From: Mycolicibacterium anyangense
GTDB taxonomy: Bacteria; Actinomycetota; Actinomycetes; Mycobacteriales; Mycobacteriaceae
Assembly (NCBI RefSeq): GCF_010731855.1
Contig: NZ_AP022620.1
Span: 4,836,001 to 4,900,000, forward strand
Direction: 5' to 3'
Length of the DNA stretch: 64,000 bases
Shown here: one piece after another, positions 35,750 to 42,682 of the stretch
How positions within the stretch are numbered: the first letter of the stretch is position 1
How the letters are laid out: the number at the start of each line of letters is the position of its first letter
Made by a program: the position numbers and the translations under genes
Notes under the pieces: model-generated
Seen by the model: the letters and a program-made list of their open reading frames with translations, nothing else
What the model was told of the DNA's origin: nothing
Databases searched by the model: none

Positions 35750-36388
35750 ATGGTCACGTCCGTCAGCCAGGCGAAGATCGCCACCGCCGTCCTGTTCGTT
35801 GCTCCCGTCGCGTTGCTGACGGCCTGTTCGCCGAATGAGCCGGTTGCCACGCAGCCCGGCACCACCCCGCCGGTGTGGACCGGCTCGCCCGATCCCTCGG
35901 CCCAGGCCGAGGGCCACAGCACGGGTCCCGAGCAGGTCACCGAGGTGACCAAGACCCTCAACGCGGTCATCACCGGGGTGGACGGTTCCCAGCTCGCTGC
36001 GGCCACTGTCGAATTCACCGAGAAGTACGCCACGGTGACCGTGCAGACCACTGGCGCGGGCAAGCTGGCCCCCGGCCTGCACAACCTGCAGCTGACCTCC
36101 GTCGGCAAGTGCGAGCCCAACTCGGTGGGCCCAGCCGGCGGCAACCCCGGCGACTTCCTGTCGGCCGGCGACCCGATCGCTCCCGCGGGCCCGACCGGCC
36201 CGCTGGTGCCGCTGCAGGTGAAGGCTGACGGCACCGGAACGCTTGTCACCACAACGGACGCGTTCAAGGAAGAGCAGCTGCTCGACGGCGACAAGTCGGC
36301 CATCGTCATCTATGACAAGTCCGACACGACTGCAGCCGACCAGACCGCTGGTAAGCGGGTGGCGTGCGGTGTCCTCAGCTCCGGGTAG
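35750..36388 (+). CDS. sodC: SodC-fold lipoprotein without metal ligands (probable inactive superoxide dismutase homolog)
   Basis: A 212-residue lipoprotein (signal peptide ending LLTAC, Cys26) at the sodC locus. The SodC fold is clear from LAPGLHNLQLTSVGKCEPNS, GDFLSAGDPIAP, TLVTTTDAF and GKRVACGVLSSG. The family's copper and zinc ligands are gone. The HxH pair is Gln114 and Thr116, the GGHxHVPGHTGH-type loop reads GDPIAPAGPTGP (140-151), and the late copper His is Tyr188. The structural disulfide cysteines (121 and 206) remain. The electrostatic loop before GKRVACG is also shorter than in M. tuberculosis SodC as I recall it. It therefore cannot be a normal Cu,Zn enzyme. A binding or structural role outside the membrane is more likely. 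Confidence 0.85.
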   Translation: MVTSVSQAKIATAVLFVAPVALLTACSPNEPVATQPGTTPPVWTGSPDPSAQAEGHSTGPEQVTEVTKTLNAVITGVDGSQLAAATVEFTEKYATVTVQTTGAGKLAPGLHNLQLTSVGKCEPNSVGPAGGNPGDFLSAGDPIAPAGPTGPLVPLQVKADGTGTLVTTTDAFKEEQLLDGDKSAIVIYDKSDTTAADQTAGKRVACGVLSSG

Positions 36389-36406
36389 CCCCACCGCTGG
36401 TAAGCG
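36344..36406. repeat. 14-base direct repeat spanning the sodC-like/ligase junction
   Basis: ACCGCTGGTAAGCG occurs at 36344-36357 and 36393-36406, 49 bases apart. The copies encode part of TAGKRVAC in the sodC-like protein and TAGKRAVTR in the ligase, in different frames of adjacent genes. This points to a local duplication at the overlap. Confidence 0.7.
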
Positions 36407-37523
36407 CGCCGTTACGCGTATCGACTTCGCCGGTTCGCCTCGGCCCACCCTCGGCGTCGAGTGGGAGTTCGCGCTCGTCGACGCCAAGACCCGCGACCTG
36501 AGCAACGGGGCCGCCGCGGTGATCGCCGATCTCGGCGACAACCCGCACGTGCACAAGGAACTGCTGCGCAACACCGTCGAGATCGTCACCGGAGTGTGCG
36601 ACACCGTCGACGAGGCGATGGCAGACCTGAGTTCGACCTTGCGTGAGGTGCGCGGCGCGGTCCGGGAGCGTGGGATGGACCTGTTCTGCGCGGGAACCCA
36701 CCCGTTCGCCGAATGGTCCTCGCAGAAGCTCACCGATGCTCCCCGCTACGCCGAGCTGATCAAGCGCACCCAGTGGTGGGGACGGCAGATGCTGATCTGG
36801 GGTGTGCACGTGCACGTCGGGATCTCCTCGGCGCACAAGGTCATGCCGATCATCTCCTCGCTGCTCAACTACTACCCCCACCTGCTGGCGCTGTCGGCGT
36901 CCTCGCCGTTCTGGGTGGGGGAGGACACCGGCTACGCCAGCAACCGGGCGATGATGTTCCAGCAGTTGCCGACCGCCGGCCTGCCGTTCCAGTTCGAGAC
37001 GTGGCGGCAGTTCGAGGAGTTCGTGCACGACCAGAAGAAGACCGGCATCATCGACCACATCAACGAAGTGCGTTGGGACATCAGGCCTTCCCCGCACCTG
37101 GGCACCGTCGAGGTCCGCATCTTCGACGGGGTGTCCAATGTGCGTGAGCTCTCGGCGCTGGTGGCCCTGACGCACTGCCTGATCGTCGACCTGGACCGTC
37201 GGCTGGACGCCGGAGAACAGCTGCCCGTCATGCCGCCCTGGCACGTTCAGGAGAACAAATGGCGTGCAGCGCGCTACGGCCTGGATGCCATCATCATCCT
37301 CGACGCCGACAGCAACGAACGGCTGGTCACCGAGGATCTCGACGACCTGCTGACACGGCTGGCTCCGGTGGCCGAATCACTGCACTGCGCCGACGAACTG
37401 GCGGCGGTGGCCGAAATTCCGCGCCGCGGTGCGTCGTATCAGCGTCAGCACCGGGTAGCCGACGAGAACGGCGGCGACCTGCATGCCGTGGTCGACTCGC
37501 TGGTGGCCGAGCTCGACATCTAG
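36369..37523 (+). CDS. YbdK-type carboxylate-amine ligase (GCS2 family, Rv0433 homolog)
   Basis: A 384-residue enzyme of the glutamate-cysteine ligase 2 family. It has RPTLGVEWEFALVD, HKELLRNTVEIVTG, FCAGTHPFAEW, WGVHVHVGISSAHKVMP, SSPFWVGEDTGYASNR, EVRWDIRPSPHLGTVEVRIFD and ENKWRAARYGLDA. YbdK proteins form gamma-glutamyl or related amide bonds with ATP; the natural substrate in mycobacteria is not known to me, and a glutathione role is unlikely. GTG 36369 is the best start and overlaps the sodC-like gene by 20 bases. Confidence 0.85.
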   Translation: MSSAPGSPTAGKRAVTRIDFAGSPRPTLGVEWEFALVDAKTRDLSNGAAAVIADLGDNPHVHKELLRNTVEIVTGVCDTVDEAMADLSSTLREVRGAVRERGMDLFCAGTHPFAEWSSQKLTDAPRYAELIKRTQWWGRQMLIWGVHVHVGISSAHKVMPIISSLLNYYPHLLALSASSPFWVGEDTGYASNRAMMFQQLPTAGLPFQFETWRQFEEFVHDQKKTGIIDHINEVRWDIRPSPHLGTVEVRIFDGVSNVRELSALVALTHCLIVDLDRRLDAGEQLPVMPPWHVQENKWRAARYGLDAIIILDADSNERLVTEDLDDLLTRLAPVAESLHCADELAAVAEIPRRGASYQRQHRVADENGGDLHAVVDSLVAELDI

Positions 37524-37542
37524 CCTGATGAGGAGGCGCGGC

Positions 37543-37878
37543 ATGACACGTCAGCGGGTGGGGCTCGCAGTCCTGACGGCCGTGCTGGTGCTGGCCGGTG
37601 CGGGCTGCGCCGAGCCGATTCCCGGCGCTCCGGTCGCGGTGCCGGGTCAGGCGGGCAAGCCGCTGGCACCGGCGGATCTGTCCAGCACCACGTGCCGGCA
37701 GTACCTGGCCATGGACGACGCCACCCGCCGCGCGGTGATCAAGGCCATCGGCGAGAAGGGCAATCAGCTGATCGGCCTCAACCCCGAGGTGTGGGTTGGC
37801 GTGGCCTCCGCGCTGTGCACCTTCGTCGACCCCAGCGCCCCGGTGCGCGACATCCTGATCGGGCAGGGCCTGCGATGA
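37543..37878 (+). CDS. Small secreted lipoprotein, HdeA/DUF732-like
   Basis: A 111-residue lipoprotein with the signal peptide MTRQRVGLAVLTAVLVLAGAGC. The mature part has two cysteines (TCRQYLAM, ALCTFVDP) around a helical core, DDATRRAVIKAIGEKG, like small HdeA/DUF732-type proteins common in mycobacterial envelopes. ATG 37543 has a perfect AGGAGG six bases upstream; ATG 37528 is less likely. Its stop overlaps the next gene's ATG (GATGA). It sits between the Rv0433 and Rv0434 homologs, where M. tuberculosis has no such gene as far as I recall. Confidence 0.75.
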   Translation: MTRQRVGLAVLTAVLVLAGAGCAEPIPGAPVAVPGQAGKPLAPADLSSTTCRQYLAMDDATRRAVIKAIGEKGNQLIGLNPEVWVGVASALCTFVDPSAPVRDILIGQGLR

Positions 37879-38510
37879 ACCCGCAACCGATGTTCCCGTT
37901 GCAGTCCGCCCTGCTGCCGGGTGAGATCCTGCCGCTGCGGATCTTCGAACCGCGCTACTCGCAGCTGGTACAGGACTGCCTGGCCACCGATGATCCGGCC
38001 TTCGGCGTCGTGCTGATCACCCGTGGCCGGGAGGTCGGTGGTGGCGATGTGCGCAGCGATATCGGCGCCCTGGCCCGCATCGCCGAATACGCCGACCAGG
38101 GCATGGGTCAATATCAGCTGAATGCCGTTGTGTCGGAACGTATCCGGGTGACGCAGTGGCTATCCGACGATCCGTACCCCCGGGCTGTCATCGAGCCCTG
38201 GCCCGACGAGCCGGGTCCGCCGGTCGGTCCGGAGCGCATCGGTGAGGTGGTCGATCGTATTCTCGCGCTGTTCGAACGGATCGTGAGTGCCCGCGGGGCG
38301 CAGTTACGTCCGGATGCGCTCGCGGTCGACCCCGAGGTTGCCGACGACGCCGCCCGGCACATCTACGCCCTTGCCTCCCGGGTGCCCATGGGCCAGGCCG
38401 ACCGCTACGCGCTGCTGGCCGCACCGACGCTGGCCGAGCGGGTCGACGTGTTCGTGGATGCGCTCGAAACCGTTGCGGCGATGGTGGAATTCCAGATCGC
38501 CGAGGAGTAG
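37875..38510 (+). CDS. LON substrate-binding-domain protein (Rv0434 homolog)
   Basis: A 211-residue protein consisting only of the N-terminal domain of Lon protease. PMFPLQSALLPGEILPLRIFEPRY, GVVLITRGREVGGGD, VGTLARI-like IGALARIAEY and ALASRVPMGQADRYALL are seen. There is no ATPase or protease part. Such free-standing domains probably recognise proteins or peptides, for instance as adaptors. The ATG overlaps the lipoprotein stop, so it is translationally coupled. Convergent with the methyltransferase gene, ten bases away. Confidence 0.86.
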   Translation: MNPQPMFPLQSALLPGEILPLRIFEPRYSQLVQDCLATDDPAFGVVLITRGREVGGGDVRSDIGALARIAEYADQGMGQYQLNAVVSERIRVTQWLSDDPYPRAVIEPWPDEPGPPVGPERIGEVVDRILALFERIVSARGAQLRPDALAVDPEVADDAARHIYALASRVPMGQADRYALLAAPTLAERVDVFVDALETVAAMVEFQIAEE

Positions 38511-38520
38511 CGAGGGCCGG

Positions 38521-39453
38521 TCAGATCTTGCTGGCGGCGACGAACGTGGTGTCCGGCACTACGTCGGGGTCGGCGGGAGGACGTTGATAGTGCTCCATCA
38601 GATCCGGTGCGTCGATGGTTTCCACCTCCCAGTCGCGATCGGTGAGCCAGTCGGCCACGTCGGTCCGCGCCTCGATGTACCACAGCGCCGCGGTGTCGGG
38701 AATCTCGTCGATACCCGCGTCGGCGGCTGCCTGCCGCGCCTGAGCCATCCGCTCTCGGCGGCGTTCCATCAACTCCGGTGAGTAGAAATCGCGCCCGAAG
38801 GCTTCGACGGCCAACCGGCTGCCTTCGGCGCTCAGCTCGTCGATGCGCTCGAACAACAGGTCCTGATCGCGGGCCGACAGGTAGGGCAGCAGTCCTTCGG
38901 CGCACCACACCGTCGGGCGGGACGCATCGAAACCGCTCTGCTGCAACGCCTGCGGCCAGTCATGACGCAGGTCTACCGGCACCGAGACGTACGCCGTCGC
39001 CGGCCGCGCATTGTGCCGGCGCAGAACCTGCTCCTTGAACTCGAGCACCTTGGGTTGGTCCAGTTCGTAGATGGTGGTGCCGCTGATCCACGGCAGTCGC
39101 CAGGCCCGAGTATCCAGTCCGGCCGCCAGGATCACCACCTGGTCCAGACCGTTCGCGCCCGCGGTGGTGAAGAACTCGTCGAGGTACTTGGTGCGCGACG
39201 CGATATAGGCGGCCATGGTCTTCATCCGGGCCAGCACCTGATCGTCGGCCTTGCCGATATGGGCCAGCGTCTCCTCGGTGAACGCCGGCTGCCACCCGGA
39301 CTCGGCGGCCGCTTCGATGAAGAAGTGGGCGTAGGGATCGGTGTAGAGCGGGCAGTGCGCGTCGGACTCGGCGGCCCGCGCCCGCGCCACGGTCAGCGCG
39401 GTGGCGCCGACCCCTTCGGTGATGTCCCAGGTGTCGTCATCGTGGCGGCTCAC
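38521..39453 (-). CDS. SAM-dependent methyltransferase, TIGR00027/PPM1-like family
   Basis: A 310-residue member of the large mycobacterial family of leucine-carboxyl-methyltransferase-like enzymes. Signatures are GVGATALTVARARAAES, the SAM site VVILAAGLDTRAWRLPW, TIYELDQPKVLEFKEQVL and VWCAEGLLPYLSARDQDLLF. The acceptor is unknown. GTG 39453 overlaps the mrpG stop (GTGA), so it is co-translated with the Mrp antiporter operon, an unusual attachment. No membrane segment or signal peptide is present. Confidence 0.85.
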   Translation of the reverse strand: MSRHDDDTWDITEGVGATALTVARARAAESDAHCPLYTDPYAHFFIEAAAESGWQPAFTEETLAHIGKADDQVLARMKTMAAYIASRTKYLDEFFTTAGANGLDQVVILAAGLDTRAWRLPWISGTTIYELDQPKVLEFKEQVLRRHNARPATAYVSVPVDLRHDWPQALQQSGFDASRPTVWCAEGLLPYLSARDQDLLFERIDELSAEGSRLAVEAFGRDFYSPELMERRRERMAQARQAAADAGIDEIPDTAALWYIEARTDVADWLTDRDWEVETIDAPDLMEHYQRPPADPDVVPDTTFVAASKI

Positions 39454-39809
39454 GACTTCCTGTCTACACCGTCACCTTCGCTGTGATCCCGAATCTCGTC
39501 GGTGGTCAGCAGATCATCACGGATGTTCTGCTCGCGGTAGGCCAGCTGACCCACCCGGTGTGCCACCACGGGAGCCGTGATCAGGGTGAAGATGCCGGTC
39601 AGGATGATCATGCCGATGTCGACGTTGCCCCGCAGCCGGATCGCCGCGCCACCGAGGACCAGCAGCAGACCCAACACCTGGGGTTTGGTGGCGGCGTGCA
39701 TGCGGGTCAGTGTGTCGGGGAAGCGAACCACGCCGATGGCCGCCGTCAGCGCCAGTGCCGAACCGCCGAGCACCAGCACCGCGGTCAGGATGTCCAGGGC
39801 GGTGTTCAT
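39450..39809 (-). CDS. mrpG: MrpG, Na+/H+ antiporter subunit G
   Basis: A 119-residue subunit with three helices (AVLVLGGSALALTAAIGVV, VLGLLLVLGGAAIRL, MIILTGIFTLITAPVVAH). It carries the family segment FPDTLTRMHAATKPQ. MrpG is part of the six/seven-subunit Mrp complex exchanging Na+ for protons in the cytoplasmic membrane. The ATG overlaps mrpF, and the end overlaps the methyltransferase gene. The charged C-terminal tail (EIRDHSEGDGVDRKS) is longer than typical. Confidence 0.9.
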   Translation of the reverse strand: MNTALDILTAVLVLGGSALALTAAIGVVRFPDTLTRMHAATKPQVLGLLLVLGGAAIRLRGNVDIGMIILTGIFTLITAPVVAHRVGQLAYREQNIRDDLLTTDEIRDHSEGDGVDRKS

Positions 39810-40078
39810 TGCTCGGGCCGATCCACGTCGGGCACCCGGAAACGGGCCACGCTCACCGATCCCACGAAGCTGATCAGGGCCAGTGCGGCCAGGCTGTAGG
39901 TGACGGTGGTGTCCAGCGTGTAGGCCGCCCAGGTGCCGATCCCGCACATCGTGACCGCCACCATCGTGTCGACGGCGACCAACCGGTCCAGTGTGCTGGG
40001 CCCGGCGAGCAACCGGATCATCGTCACCGCCGCCGCCGCGATCAGCATCGTGCCGGCCAGCACCCATACGATCGTCAC
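39806..40078 (-). CDS. mrpF: MrpF, Na+/H+ antiporter subunit F
   Basis: A 90-residue subunit with three helices. It contains LLAGPSTLDRLVAVDTMVAV, the family's conserved Asp region, and TVTYSLAALALISFVGSVSVARF. GTG 40078 overlaps the mrpE stop (GTGA); the stop overlaps the mrpG ATG. It works only as part of the Mrp complex. Confidence 0.9.
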   Translation of the reverse strand: MTIVWVLAGTMLIAAAAVTMIRLLAGPSTLDRLVAVDTMVAVTMCGIGTWAAYTLDTTVTYSLAALALISFVGSVSVARFRVPDVDRPEQ

Positions 40079-40617
40079 GGCGTCACCCCCTCGGATTCGC
40101 TTGCCGCCGGTCGCCATTCGGAGTCCCGCTCGAAGGCGGCCACCAGCAGCCGCTCCAGCTTGGCGGCCTGCCGATAGAACCGGTCGACCGAGCGTTGCGA
40201 ACCCACGTCGAGCACGTGGACGTACACCAGTCGGCGGGTCTGGTCGATCTCCAGGACAATCGTGCCGGGGGTCAGGTTCATGATGTTGACGCCCAACGCC
40301 AGGACCAGATCCGACTTCAGCGCCAACCTCGCCCGCAGGACGGCGGACAGCGGGGGGCGGCCCGGCCGCAGTGCCAGCCAGGCCACCTGTGTCGAGGACT
40401 CCACCAACCACCACGCCACATTGAGCGCCAGCCACAGCAGCGACAGCGGATGCACTTTGCCTTGCACCGGGACCGCCGGCAGCGGCAACAGCAGGGTGAT
40501 CAGCAGTGCCACGGCCAACCCCGAGAGCACGTTGGCCACCGAGATCGTGCCCCACAACAGCAGCCAGACCAGGACCAGCCAGACCACGACCCAGACCTTC
40601 AGCAATAACGTCCTCAT
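40075..40617 (-). CDS. mrpE: MrpE, Na+/H+ antiporter subunit E
   Basis: A 180-residue subunit. Two or three N-terminal helices (VVVWLVLVWLLLWGTISVANVLSGLAVALLITLLLPLP and LLWLALNVAWWLVESS) precede a cytoplasmic domain with LALGVNIMNLTPGTIVLEID and LVYVHVLDVG. This is the standard shape. It overlaps mrpD by four bases and mrpF by four bases. The C-terminal tail is acidic and Ser-rich. Confidence 0.9.
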   Translation of the reverse strand: MRTLLLKVWVVVWLVLVWLLLWGTISVANVLSGLAVALLITLLLPLPAVPVQGKVHPLSLLWLALNVAWWLVESSTQVAWLALRPGRPPLSAVLRARLALKSDLVLALGVNIMNLTPGTIVLEIDQTRRLVYVHVLDVGSQRSVDRFYRQAAKLERLLVAAFERDSEWRPAASESEGVTP

Positions 40618-42215
40618 GGGCGGGCCCCCAGTACGGCGCTGATGTACTGACCGCGGTCCAGCACTTCATCGGCGGCCCGATCGCTGTAGCTGAAGAGTGG
40701 GCCCGCGGCCACCGTCAGGGCCAACCCGACGGCGATCAAACTCATTGTCGGAACTACCATTCCGATCGGCATCCGGCCGACGTCGTCGCGGTCGACGAAG
40801 GCGACGTCCTGTGAGTAGTGCTCGAGCAGAGCTGACGGTGCCGAGTCGGCCATCGCACCCTCCGGCGCGTCGACGCGGGCCCGCCAGAACGCTTTGGTCC
40901 ACACCCGAGCCACCACGTAGAGGGTCAGCAGACTGGTCACCACCGAGCCGGCGACCAGCAGCCAGGCCAGCACGGAGCCGCTCTGGGCGCCCGCCTCCAG
41001 CAGCGCGACCTTACCGATGAAGCCGGAAAACGGCGGTATGCCACCGAGATTGAGCGCAGGGACGATGAAGACGAACGCCAGCAGCGGGCTGGCGGCGGCC
41101 AACCCGCCGAGGCGGCGCAGGGTGGACGCGCCGGCCTGCCGTTCGATGAGTCCGACCACCAGGAACAGCGTGGTCTGGACCACGATGTGGTGCGCCACGT
41201 AGTAGATGGCTCCCGACATGCCCAGCCGGCTCGACAGCGCGATCCCGAACACCATGTAGCCGATGTGGCTGACGAGGGTGAACGACAGCAGACGTTTGAT
41301 GTCGCTCTGCGCGATCGCACCGAGGATGCCGACCACCATGGTCAGCAGCGCGGCGACGAGCAGGACGTTGTCCAGGCCGCCGCCGGGAAACAGCAGCGAG
41401 TGGGTGCGGATGATCGCGTACACACCGACTTTGGTGAGCAGGCCCGCGAACACCGCGGTGACCGGGGCAGGCGCGGTGGGGTAGGAGTCGGGCAGCCACG
41501 CCGACAGCGGGAACACCGCGGCCTTGATGCCGAAGGCGACCAGCAGCACCGCGAACAGGGCGCCGCGGGTACCGCTGCTGACGCTGTCCAGTCGCAGCGA
41601 CAGCTCGGCCATGTTCAGGGTCCCGGTGGCGGCGTAGATCAGCGCCAGCCCGATCAGGAAGATCAGTGACGACACCATGGAGACCATCACGTAGGAGATC
41701 CCGGCCCGCACCCGCTCCTTGCTGGCGCCGATGGTCAGCAGCACGAAGCTCGCCGACAACAGCACCTCGAAACCGACGTACAGATTGAACAGGTCGCCGG
41801 CCAGGAAAGCGGTACACACGCCGGCGGACAGCACCAGATAGGTAGGCAGGAAGATCGACACCGGCTGGCGGTCGTCGCCGTCGCGGATACCCTGCCCGAT
41901 GGCGTAGAACACCACGGCCAGCAGCACGATCGCCGACACCACGAGCATCAGGGCCGAAAGCCGGTCGGCCACCAGTGTGATTCCCAGTGGCCCCAGACCG
42001 GCGTCGGTCGGGCCCCAGCCGCCGACGTGCAGTGCCTGCGTGCCGTCCCGATCGGTGAGGTAGACCAGCACCGCGCATACAGCCAGCACCGCGCTCAGTG
42101 CGACCACCGTGAGTAGCCGCTGCAATCGTGGCCGCCGGCCGGCCACCAGCGTCAGCGCGGCCGCCAACAGGGGAATCAGTACCGGCAGCGGCATCAGCAC
42201 ACCCGAGAGGCTCAT
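40614..42215 (-). CDS. mrpD: MrpD, Na+/H+ antiporter subunit D
   Basis: A 533-residue, about 14-helix subunit related to NuoM/N of complex I. Proton-path residues include FEVLLSASF (Glu), AFGIKAAVFPLSAWLPDSYP (Lys) and LLTKVGVYAIIR (Lys). SDIKRLLSFTLVSHIGYM carries a further conserved Lys and His. It probably translocates protons within the complex. ATG 42215 overlaps the mrpC stop; the longer open frame upstream is out of context. Gene order A(B)-C-D-E-F-G is the classical Mrp order. Confidence 0.93.
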   Translation of the reverse strand: MSLSGVLMPLPVLIPLLAAALTLVAGRRPRLQRLLTVVALSAVLAVCAVLVYLTDRDGTQALHVGGWGPTDAGLGPLGITLVADRLSALMLVVSAIVLLAVVFYAIGQGIRDGDDRQPVSIFLPTYLVLSAGVCTAFLAGDLFNLYVGFEVLLSASFVLLTIGASKERVRAGISYVMVSMVSSLIFLIGLALIYAATGTLNMAELSLRLDSVSSGTRGALFAVLLVAFGIKAAVFPLSAWLPDSYPTAPAPVTAVFAGLLTKVGVYAIIRTHSLLFPGGGLDNVLLVAALLTMVVGILGAIAQSDIKRLLSFTLVSHIGYMVFGIALSSRLGMSGAIYYVAHHIVVQTTLFLVVGLIERQAGASTLRRLGGLAAASPLLAFVFIVPALNLGGIPPFSGFIGKVALLEAGAQSGSVLAWLLVAGSVVTSLLTLYVVARVWTKAFWRARVDAPEGAMADSAPSALLEHYSQDVAFVDRDDVGRMPIGMVVPTMSLIAVGLALTVAAGPLFSYSDRAADEVLDRGQYISAVLGARP

Positions 42216-42682
42216 CGTGACCCCGCATGCCCGGGTAGTGCGTCGAGTTCGTCGGGCTCGTCGGTATCGCGGGCCGCCACGGGCTCCGGTGTGTCCTCGT
42301 CGATCGAGGAGGCCTCCTCGTCGGACAGCTTGGACACCCGGGTGTCCTCGGGATCGTTCTCGACGTCCTCCTCGGTGGTCAACCGGAACGACCGGTAGGT
42401 CAGGGCGAGTACGAAGGCGGCGATGCCCATGGCGATGACGATGGCGGTCAGGATCATGCCCTGCGCCAGGGGATCGGCCGTGGTGGTCTCCGATCCGCTG
42501 GTGCGCCCGCGGACCGGTGGATTGCCCGACGGGCCCCCAACGGTCAGGATCAGCAGATTGACCGCATTGCCGACGAGCAAGAGTCCCAACAACATCCGGG
42601 TCAGGTTGCGCGACAGCAGAAGGTACACACCGCAACTGGTGAGCCCACCGATGATGATCAGCGGAACGAGGTAGGTGTTCAT
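42212..42682 (-). CDS. mrpC: MrpC, Na+/H+ antiporter subunit C
   Basis: A 156-residue NuoK-like subunit with three helices: VPLIIIGGLTSCGVYLLLS, MLLGLLLVGNAVNLLILTV and GMILTAIVIAMGIAAFVLALTY. DPLAQGMILTAIVI is the family signature. A long acidic tail (about 55 residues, with DEEASSIDEDTPEP) is an addition found in actinobacteria. It overlaps both neighbours by four bases. Confidence 0.92.
   Translation of the reverse strand: MNTYLVPLIIIGGLTSCGVYLLLSRNLTRMLLGLLLVGNAVNLLILTVGGPSGNPPVRGRTSGSETTTADPLAQGMILTAIVIAMGIAAFVLALTYRSFRLTTEEDVENDPEDTRVSKLSDEEASSIDEDTPEPVAARDTDEPDELDALPGHAGSR

Noticed and set aside
41011..42228. A 405-codon frame overlapping mrpD
   Set aside because: It is Arg/Gly/His-rich and conserved-motif-free, while mrpD in another frame is complete.
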